Shown: piece by piece, positions 17,700 through 25,875 of the stretch | Layout: each line of letters begins with the position of its first letter | How positions within the stretch are numbered: the first letter of the stretch is position 1 | Origin: Pseudoalteromonas sp. S16_S37 | GTDB taxonomy: Bacteria > Pseudomonadota > Gammaproteobacteria > Enterobacterales > Alteromonadaceae | DNA: 33,369 nt | Direction of reading: 5' to 3' | Assembly: GCF_014694405.1 (NCBI RefSeq) | Contig: NZ_JAAUWV010000048.1 | Span: 1 to 33,369 of the forward strand | The notes under the pieces: generated by a model | What the model saw: only the letters and a program-made list of their open reading frames with translations | The model's database searches: none | Told to the model about the DNA's origin: nothing | Position numbers and translations under genes: made by a program

Positions 17700-20606
17700 A
17701 TGCGCTTAAGATTACTTGTTGCCAGTTGGATTACCTTTTCGAGCATGTTCATCATGCCAGCTTGGGCAGCACCTAAGTGGTTTACGCTAAATACTGAACA
17801 CTTTAATATTCATTACACGCAGGGTCACGAAGCGTGGGCACGCTCAGCTGCACAAGAACTTGAAATAGTTAGAGATAAAGTGTGGCAGCAGCAAAAGCGT
17901 GTGCTTGCAGGTAAAGCGGATGTAGTGGTGTTTGACCCCAGTCATGCCGCGAATGGATTTGCTCTACCAAGCACAGACAACCCGCTTATGGCCTTATTTA
18001 CCACGCCACCTCAATCAGACAGCGTTATATCAAATCATGCCAGCTGGCAGCAGCTATTAATCCTTCATGAGTACATTCATTTGGTACATTTATCGCAGCC
18101 AAGTCGACATCAATGGCGGCAAGCTTTTCGTGATACTTGGGATTTATATGATATTTCTCAGGCGATGATGCCTCGTTGGGTTGCCGAAGGGTATGCCACA
18201 TTAATGGAGTCAAAAATGACTGGGCGTGGGCGAATTTATGATAATTTTGGTGAGGCGTTATTAACAGAGCTTGCTCAGCAAGGGGCACTTTTATCGTACG
18301 CTCAGCTAAATGAGGGGAACGATGAATATTACTCAAAATCCATGGCGTACTTGATAGGCGGACGATTTTTAGCCTGGCTTGAACAGCGTTACTCAGAGCA
18401 AATGCTTGATGCTGTCTGGACACGTATGAGAGCGGTGGAATCTCGAGATTTTAACAGCGCATTTTATGGCGTATTTTCCGAGCAACCGAGTACGCTCTAC
18501 CGTCGCTTTGTGGCTGAGTTTACTTATCAAGCGATGGCTAAAGAGCAGCAAGAGTCGCCGCTTATGAGTGAACTTTGGCAAGATTATCAATATGCTGCGA
18601 CGAGCCCTGTGCTCAGTATTGATGGCAGCAAGCTCGCAATTGTTGAAAGTGACGCCAAAGGCAGAGTAAGACTCAACGTGTATGAAACCAAACCTGACGC
18701 TGCTGAAGAGCAAAAGTTTATAGAAAAACAAAAAGAAATTTTAAGCGCTGATCCACAAGATATCGTAGATACTCGGCCAAAGGTCTTTGCGAAAAAGACA
18801 CTTCATACACTAGAGCCAATAAACTTTTCGGGTATACGTTACCCGCAGTGGCGCGACGAAAATACGCTTTATTTTGTAGCATCGGTGAATGACGCTGATG
18901 TAATGCAAGTGCGTCGAGGCGAGTTATTTAGTTGGTCTCTTAACACTGGCAAGGTTGAACAATTAACACAAGGGGTTGCTATTCGCCGCTTCACACTCAG
19001 TGATGACGGCAATACTGTATTTGCCGAGCAGGTGATTAATGGTCATTCTGAATTGGTAAAAATTAACTTACGTGATCAAACGGTTAAGTCGCTATTTTCA
19101 AAGCAATTAAGTACTTTGTATGATTACCCAACTTTGCATAATGCACAGCAAAAGCTAGCCTATTTTAAACATACGCTAAACCAGAATTGGCAGTTGTATA
19201 TACAAGATTTAAATACTCAGCAAACTATCCAAGTACCGATGCCTCAAGGTTATCAATATGCAACTCAGCCGAATTGGTCTAAAAGTGGTGAAGCGCTTTA
19301 TTTTATAGCTGGCAGCGAAGGTCGTGTAGATATTTATCGATTCGAATTGCTAACGGGGGCTTTATACAGGCTAACGCAGGGCCAATCACTGTTTGCTTTT
19401 CCGATAGCACAACCTGATGGTGGTTTACTTTATTTATCAAGTGGTTTTGAAGGTAATGATATGTATCAGCTGCCAGCCACTTTACATGGTGAACTGGTGT
19501 ATGAACTTGCTCCTCGCAACGAGAACGTATCTGAAAAAAGCCATATCAAAGGCACTAAGATAGAAGATAATACGGAACAATTTAACGCGTCAATTCGACT
19601 CCCAGCAGCAGAAATCTATCATTATGAAGCGGCTGTAAGTCCGTATGATATTTGGCAACAAAGCGCATCGTTGGTATTAGGGACACAATATGCATCTGCA
19701 AGTACTTCATTACTAAATATCGGCGTTAAAGGGTCTGACTTTTTAGAAAAACTAAGCTGGCATGCGGGGTTGAGCCAAGATATTGCAGGTAATGCGCTCA
19801 ACGGGGTATTTGCCAAAGTGAGATATCAGCAAGGCGCGTTGCAATGGGATATGCATATATTTGATTATAAGTTAGATACCCAAAAACAACAGCTCCAAAG
19901 CCTTGGCGATACTGTGCAGCAACATGGTATTTATGGACAGTTTAGTCATAGTTATCAGTGGCAGCAGCTACGTTTGCAGGGGCAGTTTTCAGGATTGCTT
20001 GGTAAAGCCGATGTACAAGGGCAAAGCGTTGATCACCGCTGGTTAAGAGTGGGAGCGCAGCAGCTGTGGCAATATGACAATCAATCATTTGCCATTGGCC
20101 AAAAGTTGGCGAGCTTTTGGAGTGAAGGGGAAACCCACGGGCAGGACTGGCAGGGCCAAAATCTCGATGCCACACTATTTGGCAAAGTCTTTCATATACC
20201 CATGTATGTGTCTTATCAATTTGCGAAGCGACAACAACAGACTTTATATTTAGGTGGGTTTAGCTCGTCTTTGTTACCGCAAAATAGCATGGTAAACACC
20301 ATTACTGCCCCCGACTTACCATTTTACGCCGCTCAAGGTCATCGATATGAGGGATATGGTGGAGCCATCACATTACAAGAGCAGTTTCCTTGGTTGTACT
20401 ATCAACAACATCAACTTGATGAACAGGTATTTGGACAAAGCTATGGCATAAAATGGTCAATGGGTTTTAATGGTCAATCATGGTTAGGCAAATTTGCACC
20501 AGCTGGATTGAGCGATTTTCGTGTTGATTTGGGAGTAAGCCGAGTAGAAGGGGATAGCTTTGAAAATGAAAACAGAGCTTGGTTAGGCCTTTGGTACGAT
20601 TTATAA
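17700..20606 (+). CDS. Surface zinc metallopeptidase fused to TolB-like propeller and barrel
   Basis: A signal peptide ends near AWAA (residue 23). Residues about 25-290 resemble the peptidase-MA-like gluzincin fold: HEYIH (H123, E124, H127) supplies the HExxH zinc site and E163 in RWVAEGYATLMES the third ligand, 36 residues later. Residues about 300-640 are WD40/PD40-type propeller repeats (segments such as LSIDGSKLAIVES, YPQWRDENTLYFV, PNWSKSGEALYFI, with an SDDG strand). The last 310 or so residues alternate in the way of an outer-membrane barrel (VRYQQGALQWDMHIFDYKL, RVDLGVSRVEGDSFEN). The final residues are WLGLWYDL rather than a terminal Phe. I infer a self-anchored peptidase whose head sits at the cell surface or in the periplasm. 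Peptidase activity is predicted from the motif only. It converges on a secreted serine protease gene. Confidence 0.8.
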   Translation: MRLRLLVASWITFSSMFIMPAWAAPKWFTLNTEHFNIHYTQGHEAWARSAAQELEIVRDKVWQQQKRVLAGKADVVVFDPSHAANGFALPSTDNPLMALFTTPPQSDSVISNHASWQQLLILHEYIHLVHLSQPSRHQWRQAFRDTWDLYDISQAMMPRWVAEGYATLMESKMTGRGRIYDNFGEALLTELAQQGALLSYAQLNEGNDEYYSKSMAYLIGGRFLAWLEQRYSEQMLDAVWTRMRAVESRDFNSAFYGVFSEQPSTLYRRFVAEFTYQAMAKEQQESPLMSELWQDYQYAATSPVLSIDGSKLAIVESDAKGRVRLNVYETKPDAAEEQKFIEKQKEILSADPQDIVDTRPKVFAKKTLHTLEPINFSGIRYPQWRDENTLYFVASVNDADVMQVRRGELFSWSLNTGKVEQLTQGVAIRRFTLSDDGNTVFAEQVINGHSELVKINLRDQTVKSLFSKQLSTLYDYPTLHNAQQKLAYFKHTLNQNWQLYIQDLNTQQTIQVPMPQGYQYATQPNWSKSGEALYFIAGSEGRVDIYRFELLTGALYRLTQGQSLFAFPIAQPDGGLLYLSSGFEGNDMYQLPATLHGELVYELAPRNENVSEKSHIKGTKIEDNTEQFNASIRLPAAEIYHYEAAVSPYDIWQQSASLVLGTQYASASTSLLNIGVKGSDFLEKLSWHAGLSQDIAGNALNGVFAKVRYQQGALQWDMHIFDYKLDTQKQQLQSLGDTVQQHGIYGQFSHSYQWQQLRLQGQFSGLLGKADVQGQSVDHRWLRVGAQQLWQYDNQSFAIGQKLASFWSEGETHGQDWQGQNLDATLFGKVFHIPMYVSYQFAKRQQQTLYLGGFSSSLLPQNSMVNTITAPDLPFYAAQGHRYEGYGGAITLQEQFPWLYYQQHQLDEQVFGQSYGIKWSMGFNGQSWLGKFAPAGLSDFRVDLGVSRVEGDSFENENRAWLGLWYDL

Positions 20607-20635
20607 CTTAACTTGTGCTTAGTTAACTCAGGGAA

Positions 20636-20658
20636 AAGGCGACAGGAGATGTCGCCTT
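20636..20658. terminator. Hairpin between two convergent protease genes
   Basis: AAGGCGAC and GTCGCCTT form a perfect 8-bp stem around a 7-base loop. The U run is poor on both sides, but the place between convergent stops fits a shared terminator. Confidence 0.5.
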
Positions 20659-20753
20659 GGGTATGAAACAGATATGGAGAATGACGTGCATGTCAGGTAT
20701 GCGCTTTATGCTCGTGTAAGCTCACTCGCTGCCTACATGCTCCCCGATATGCC

Positions 20754-22526
20754 TTAATTAGTATAGTCAGCGGTTAGCTGTACGCCATTAAAAGATGAAA
20801 ATGCTCTGATCATGACATGGTAACGACCAGCGCCATCATTTTGTGTACAGGTTTCACCATTGCCCCAACGGTACGGACGGCAATCATAGATTGAGGTTGT
20901 TGGTTTTTCGCCTTTGCGTACATACAAGTCTGCATCCCCTGTACCACCAGCCATTTTAAACGTAATTTCTGATGCGCCAGCAGGTACATCGAAGTAGAAA
21001 AATTGCTCGGTGTACTTTTCACCAGATAAATCCGTTTTTGCTACGCCTTTTTGCAGTTGTGCTGGGTCATCAGCATTGGTTACAGACACTGTTTTGCTTA
21101 ATGAAGCTGTCTGACCATTGTTATCAGTCACTTTGAGGGTAACTGAATAATCACCTGAACTGGCATAGCTGTGGCTCACAGTACTACCAAAATCAACGTT
21201 GCTACCATCTCCAAATTGCCACTCATGTTGAGTAATTGAACCATCTGTTACTCTTGACGCAGAACCGTCAAATTGGCAAGTCAGTAGATCACATGAATAA
21301 GTAAAGCTTGCAACTGGAACTGGGTCGCCAGTTGGTTGGTCACCAGTAGGCACTTCATTGTTAAAGTGTGTGGATACTTGTGGCCAAATCTTGCTTATTT
21401 TAGCGCCTTTGTTTGTGCAGCCGCCGAGGTGGTGTAAAGCGATTACATCGCGTGTATCTGCTGCAACAACTGGTGAGCCAGATGAGCCACCAATGGTATC
21501 GCAGTAATAACCTAAATCAGTACCTGTGCCGCGGCCATTCGCATTTGCTTCGTTGACTTGGCATAAACCATTATTGTCTTGGTCTGACTCGATAGAGAGC
21601 TCTTTAGGATTACCTGCACCGTGCTGAGGAATGTAAATGCGTTGACCTTGAGTGGCATCATTCACATCCAGACCAAAGTAGCCAAATGGCTGAGTTTGCT
21701 CAAAGTTGTTTACTGTAAATAGCGTATAATCTAGAGTGTAATCCGTTTTTAAGAAGTCTTTACCTGTAACTTTTACAACAGTTTCTTTGGTTGTGCCATT
21801 ACACGTGGTGTGTTGGTAGTTAAACCATACTTCAGTTGAAGTTAGCTCAGAAGCGGTTTCGACACAGTGGTTATTAGTAAACATGCGGTTGTCCGCACCT
21901 ACACGCCAGCCAGTACATAGGCTGCGACCGCCGATGACTAGGCGCGCGACAGGTCGACTGCGCTCAAACTCTTCAGGGTGAGATTGCGACCAACATTGCA
22001 CATCACGGCGCTCCATCGCGCCACATGTTGAGTCAGTGCCAAAATCATCACTACTTAATTGGTTTTCAATACCAAAGTGGTAATAATCAACAACAGGTGT
22101 ACCCAATGTGGTATTTAAATCTGTGCCTGGTGTGTACTCAACAATGACTGCATCGCTAGATACCGACATAGCTGCAAAGTGATTTACGCCATTGTCACCT
22201 TTTTCAAAAGTAGCTTTGCGCATATCGGCTTCTGTGTACTCATAACGCTCGCTATTATCCTTTGCTCTAACTACCAGTTTGCCGCCACCTTTGAGGTTAA
22301 CGTTCTTAAAGTGTAGTTTGATATAGCTTGCATCTGGATGAGAGATGGTTTGCATAATGGTGTTTGTTTTACCGCTGAGCGCGAGGTTTAATGTTGCAGT
22401 TTTGCCGATCACCGCTTCATTGGTTTTACTGGTGAAGCTCATCATTTGCGTTTCGGTTAAAGGTGCCTGTGCTAGCGCTGTCATCGAGGCTAAGCCTAAA
22501 ACCGGGAGGAAATAGCGTTTTTTCAT
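20754..22526 (-). CDS. Secreted trypsin-fold serine endopeptidase with PKD and PPC domains
   Basis: A signal peptide (ending ALAQA, about 1-21) and a propeptide of about 150 residues precede a chymotrypsin-fold catalytic domain (about 165-390). The triad is visible as H220 (TNNHCV), D266 (TLDYTLF) and S349 (GGSSGSPVV). Several Cys pairs and the GGSSGSP form resemble the lysyl endopeptidase / Achromobacter protease I group, though lysine specificity is not shown. A PKD domain (about 405-480, with EWQFGDG and YSVTLKVTDNNG) and a bacterial pre-peptidase C-terminal (PPC) domain (about 490-590, with GDADLYVRKG) follow. This layout is common in type II-secreted proteases of marine gammaproteobacteria, where PKD binds insoluble proteins and PPC is often removed. 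The ribosome site AAGGA is clear. A 17-base palindrome lies just upstream. Confidence 0.93.
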   Translation of the reverse strand: MKKRYFLPVLGLASMTALAQAPLTETQMMSFTSKTNEAVIGKTATLNLALSGKTNTIMQTISHPDASYIKLHFKNVNLKGGGKLVVRAKDNSERYEYTEADMRKATFEKGDNGVNHFAAMSVSSDAVIVEYTPGTDLNTTLGTPVVDYYHFGIENQLSSDDFGTDSTCGAMERRDVQCWSQSHPEEFERSRPVARLVIGGRSLCTGWRVGADNRMFTNNHCVETASELTSTEVWFNYQHTTCNGTTKETVVKVTGKDFLKTDYTLDYTLFTVNNFEQTQPFGYFGLDVNDATQGQRIYIPQHGAGNPKELSIESDQDNNGLCQVNEANANGRGTGTDLGYYCDTIGGSSGSPVVAADTRDVIALHHLGGCTNKGAKISKIWPQVSTHFNNEVPTGDQPTGDPVPVASFTYSCDLLTCQFDGSASRVTDGSITQHEWQFGDGSNVDFGSTVSHSYASSGDYSVTLKVTDNNGQTASLSKTVSVTNADDPAQLQKGVAKTDLSGEKYTEQFFYFDVPAGASEITFKMAGGTGDADLYVRKGEKPTTSIYDCRPYRWGNGETCTQNDGAGRYHVMIRAFSSFNGVQLTADYTN

Positions 22527-22555
22527 TGTTTATCCTTACATGCTTATTGTGAGTT

Positions 22556-22572
22556 TGTCTAAAAGTTAGACA
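22556..22572. promoter_or_regulatory. Palindrome upstream of the secreted serine protease gene
   Basis: TGTCTAA-AAG-TTAGACA is a perfect inverted repeat with 7-base arms, 30 bases before the protease ATG. It could be an operator or a small hairpin in the 5' leader. No known regulator is assigned. Confidence 0.45.
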
Positions 22573-22675
22573 CACCTAAGGTAAAACGAAAAAACGCCAA
22601 GGTAAATATATTGTTAATAACAAATTAACATTGTATTTAATTTTGCGCTTTGATTTGGTTATAACTGCTATTAAA

Positions 22676-23131
22676 CTATTTTAATGTATAGAGTTTAGCC
22701 TGATAGATCCCCTGTTTTTGCTGATCCTCAGCTTTATCTAAAGCACTTTGTAAATACTGTTGAGTAGCTTCTATATCCCCTTCGAGGTAGTAGATTTTTG
22801 CTAATGAGAAAAATGGTTCGGGTAGATAAGGTGTATCATGAATTAGTTTGTTCAATATCTTTTCAGCCTTTACATATTGCTTGCGAGAAATAGCTTGCTC
22901 CGCAAGTAGAATAAAATCAAATGGAGTGTTGGCGATATCATGTAACACTTTATCTAGCTTATGAACTAATTCAGTGTCGCCCACTTGCTGTGCAAGAAAG
23001 CTATAGTTATGCAGTAAATTGCGGGTTATAAATTGGTTTTTATAGGCAAATGCATACAGTGCTTGTGCTGTATTAGTATCGTTATTGCCGCGATGTAAAC
23101 TGCAGCCAATCTGATGAGTTGAGGATAACAC
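22676..23131 (-). CDS. TPR-repeat protein, possibly lacking its N-terminus
   Basis: The frame encodes 151 residues of helical repeats. At least two TPR-like units are visible (AEKILNKLIHDTPYLPEPFFSLAKIYYLEGD and the following EATQQYLQSALDKAE; the first also has the YVKAEKIL helix). No catalytic motif is seen. The only possible long start is GTG at 23131, which has no ribosome site and lies four codons after an in-frame TGA. An ATG in another frame a few bases upstream stops after 20 codons. Either the start is weak, or the gene has lost its 5' end or suffered a frameshift. It is divergent from the aspartic-protease-like lipoprotein gene; a link is not established. Confidence 0.6.
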   Translation of the reverse strand: MLSSTHQIGCSLHRGNNDTNTAQALYAFAYKNQFITRNLLHNYSFLAQQVGDTELVHKLDKVLHDIANTPFDFILLAEQAISRKQYVKAEKILNKLIHDTPYLPEPFFSLAKIYYLEGDIEATQQYLQSALDKAEDQQKQGIYQAKLYTLK

Positions 23132-23171
23132 GGTGTGTATTCATATGCTTTTATGAGTATTAAATACACCG
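23131..23171. repeat. Imperfect inverted repeat between divergent genes
   Basis: CGGTGTGTATT (23131-23141) and AATACACCG (23163-23171) pair apart from a two-base bulge, with A+T-rich sequence between. The repeat overlaps the proposed GTG start of the TPR gene and may be regulatory for either gene. Confidence 0.4.
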
Positions 23172-23235
23172 CTTCACGATTATTTCACCTTTTCCATTTT
23201 ATCTTGATAGTAATTTAATCAATGCAGGAATATGT

Positions 23236-24480
23236 ATGAAAGAGTGGCTATTGGTGATAATTGTTGCCATGTTATCGGGGTGCAGCTTTGTAAATACGGT
23301 CGGTATGAAGTGGGCAAATTCAGACATCAAACCAGTATGGCTGTCTGAGCATACCAGCCTACCATTAAGTGCGCACTTCGAGGGAGAAAAAAGTTATGTT
23401 TATGTGGATATTGATGGTCATCACTTAAAGATGCTTATTGATAGCGGCGCAAGCTTCAGTGCTTTATTCGATACACCTAGAGTTGAAAAAATGAATTTGC
23501 CTAGACAAGCTGAGTTACTGATTGGTGGATGGGGAGATGAGAAGAGTAGCATCGCCTATAAGACCCAAGTGAAACTATTAGATTTAGGCAGTGTGAGTTT
23601 TAAAAATATAGTCTTGGCAGTTATTCCGATTTCTACCAGTAAATATTATTTGCGTAGTGACGAAGCAACATTCGACGGCATTATAGGTCATGATGTGATG
23701 CGTCACTTTGCATGGACATTTGACAAGATAACTGAACAGATTGTGATATCAAATAAAGCACATTTGCGCCAATTTTATAGCCATGCAGTACCATTTTCAC
23801 GTTCGCTCAGTAAATTAAGTATTCTAGCAAAGTTTCAGCTAACGACAGAGCACGCAGTCGATATGCCGATAGTGATAGATACTGGGTCACGTCACTACCT
23901 AAAGCTTAGCGCTCAGTATATTGAAAATCATAAATTGGATATGGGACGGCTCGTTGAAGCTGCCGATTTTGGCCTATCAGGAATAGCTCATCATCAAAGA
24001 GGTAATATTAAAAGTATTCAAATAGCAGATTTAGTTGTAACCAATGTGAAAGCGAATTTTATACCCACAGAAGATGAAGATGAGCTGTGGATAATTGGTA
24101 ATGCATTTTTGAATCAGTTTGTATCGACAATTGATTATCATACAAATACGCTTTATTTGCAGCCTAGGGAACAGGGGTTCCAATCGCGCTATAACCTGTC
24201 AGGTTTGGAACTTAGAAAGCTAGTTAGTGGTTATTTTGTAGTGAGATCTGTGGCATCAAGGTCAAAGAGCACAGGTCTAAAGGTGGGAGATATTATTACT
24301 AAATTGAATGACCAAGATACACCAGAGCTGAGCATGGATGACTGGCTAGATATTAGCAATCAAGCAAAAGAACATCAGCTGTGTTGGGCTCATTCACCTG
24401 TCAATCAATTAAGCTTGGACAAACAGCAGTGTAAAACAGTTACTTTTTCAAATATAACTGGTTTCAACATAGTAAATTGA
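23236..24480 (+). CDS. Retropepsin-like aspartic protease lipoprotein with PDZ domain
   Basis: The N-terminus MKEWLLVIIVAMLSGCS is a lipoprotein signal with lipobox LSGC (C16); Ser at +2 predicts the outer membrane. Two retropepsin-type half-sites lie in one chain: LIDSGASFSAL (D69-S70-G71) and VIDTGSRHYL (D215-T216-G217), each with the downstream hydrophobic-GHD/GNA motif of the family (IIGHDVM, IIGNAFL). The lobes could pair within one molecule as in pepsin. A PDZ-like domain follows (about 315-375, with GLKVGDIITKLND). The function is unknown. A periplasmic or surface peptidase, or a binding protein derived from one, is plausible. It has its own strong terminator at 24571-24601. The ATG at 23236 has a moderate ribosome site (AGGAATAT). 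Confidence 0.82.
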   Translation: MKEWLLVIIVAMLSGCSFVNTVGMKWANSDIKPVWLSEHTSLPLSAHFEGEKSYVYVDIDGHHLKMLIDSGASFSALFDTPRVEKMNLPRQAELLIGGWGDEKSSIAYKTQVKLLDLGSVSFKNIVLAVIPISTSKYYLRSDEATFDGIIGHDVMRHFAWTFDKITEQIVISNKAHLRQFYSHAVPFSRSLSKLSILAKFQLTTEHAVDMPIVIDTGSRHYLKLSAQYIENHKLDMGRLVEAADFGLSGIAHHQRGNIKSIQIADLVVTNVKANFIPTEDEDELWIIGNAFLNQFVSTIDYHTNTLYLQPREQGFQSRYNLSGLELRKLVSGYFVVRSVASRSKSTGLKVGDIITKLNDQDTPELSMDDWLDISNQAKEHQLCWAHSPVNQLSLDKQQCKTVTFSNITGFNIVN

Positions 24481-24570
24481 CAAGGCTGTGCTATAAGAGA
24501 CTATTTTTCTTCAGATAATTTGGTAATTTGAGTAAGTGATTGGAGTTAAAATTTATTGACTTGTGTCACA

Positions 24571-24601
24571 AAGGGTCTTTTCTATGGAAAGACCCTTTTT
24601 T
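24571..24601 (+). terminator. Rho-independent terminator
   Basis: AAGGGTCTTT pairs with AAAGACCCTT around a 7-base loop and is followed directly by a T run ending at 24601. It closes the aspartic-protease-like gene and separates it from the efflux operon. Confidence 0.9.
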
Positions 24602-24696
24602 ATGTCAAAGTAAGAAACATAAAATTACAAATGTCACATTCTCCTTGTGCGTATTATTGTTACTATAGGCATAGGAAAATTTTACAAGGTGAAGTC

Positions 24697-25860
24697 ATGC
24701 AAACAAAAACTCTCAAATGGATATTGCCCTTTGCGGTATTAATGATAGGTGCGGTTGGTGCTTTAGGTATAAATGCCATTGCAGCAGATCCAAAAGCAAA
24801 GGAACCCGTTGATAGCCGACCAGTGGTAGAAGTCGAGTCAATTTCAGCTTTAGACCACCAAGTAATAATTAATAGTTATGGCGAAGTTAAGCCATTTGAA
24901 CAAACTCAGTTGTCAGTGCAAGTATCTGGTGAAGTGACTTACTGGCATCCTAGCTTTATTGCTGGTGGCATTGTGGCGCGCGGTGACGTGTTGATGCGTA
25001 TCGAAAAAGACAACTACGAAGCCGCATTGTTACAAGCTCAAGCTGAGCTTTCTCGCGCTAAAGCTGCTTTGATAGAAGAGCAAGCGCTGGCAGATGTTGC
25101 ACAAGACGAAGCACGACGCTTTCCCAACAAAAAACATACCGATTTATTCCTTCGTAAACCGCAATTAATGAGCGCAAGAGCATCCGTTAAATCTGCAGAA
25201 GCAGCGCTGAAACGTGCGCAGCGAGATTTAGATAATTGTGAGGTGGTTGCACCTTACGATGCGTTGGTTATCTCACGCGACATAGGTTTAGGGCAATTTG
25301 TAGGCGTCGGGACATCGGTTGCACAGCTGAACAATATTGAATCTGCAGAAGTGATCATTCCTATCGCAGGATTCGATAGTGCTTTTTTACCAAAAATCGT
25401 TGCTGGTACAAAGGCTAATGTAACGCAAAGTGGCTTGAACGGCTTTACCCGTGAAGCCGTGATCGACAGAGACTTAGGTGTTGTTGATACACAAACACGG
25501 ATGGTGAACTTGGTGGTTAGAATTGACGACCCATATGGCTTAAAGTCTGATCAACCGGCAATTAAGTTTGGCGCATTTGTGCAAGTAAACTTTGCAGGTA
25601 AAACACTCAATCGTATTTATCGTTTACCGCAAGACTTAGTGAATAACCAAACCGTATGGTTGCTAAATGATGACAACAAACTGGAACCTCGCAAGGTGCA
25701 AGTCATTCGTGAAGAGGGGGAATTTTTCTTTGTGAATGTTGGCTTGAACGACAACGAGCGAATTGTTACGACAGTACCTGAGTATCCGCAAAAAGGGATG
25801 GCCGTGAAGGTTGCTGGTGCTGACTCTTCAGATGCACAACCGTCTTCTCAAAAGCTTTAA
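24697..25860 (+). CDS. RND efflux periplasmic adaptor (membrane-fusion protein)
   Basis: The 387-residue protein has an N-terminal hydrophobic anchor or signal (ILPFAVLMIGAVGALGINA), a lipoyl/barrel-sandwich half (VSGEVTYWHPSFIAGG; EKDNYEAALLQAQ), a helical hairpin (about 115-170, ASVKSAEAALKRAQRDL), the second lipoyl half (CEVVAPYDALVIS), then beta-barrel and membrane-proximal domains. It bridges an RND pump to an outer-membrane channel. The ATG at 24697 follows AAGGTGA. A longer open frame upstream runs through the terminator at 24571 and is not coding. The RND gene starts 15 bases after its stop, so the two form an operon. No TolC-like gene is in the window. Confidence 0.93.
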   Translation: MQTKTLKWILPFAVLMIGAVGALGINAIAADPKAKEPVDSRPVVEVESISALDHQVIINSYGEVKPFEQTQLSVQVSGEVTYWHPSFIAGGIVARGDVLMRIEKDNYEAALLQAQAELSRAKAALIEEQALADVAQDEARRFPNKKHTDLFLRKPQLMSARASVKSAEAALKRAQRDLDNCEVVAPYDALVISRDIGLGQFVGVGTSVAQLNNIESAEVIIPIAGFDSAFLPKIVAGTKANVTQSGLNGFTREAVIDRDLGVVDTQTRMVNLVVRIDDPYGLKSDQPAIKFGAFVQVNFAGKTLNRIYRLPQDLVNNQTVWLLNDDNKLEPRKVQVIREEGEFFFVNVGLNDNERIVTTVPEYPQKGMAVKVAGADSSDAQPSSQKL

Positions 25861-25875
25861 GGACGGGTGGACAGT

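Noticed and set aside
17503..17709. 68-residue open frame before the metallopeptidase gene
   Set aside because: It starts inside a hairpin, has no ribosome site, overlaps the next gene and shows no recognisable protein features.
24556..24696. N-terminal extension of the RND adaptor from a TTG codon
   Set aside because: It runs through a strong rho-independent terminator (24571-24601) and the ATG at 24697 has a good ribosome site and begins the expected hydrophobic signal.
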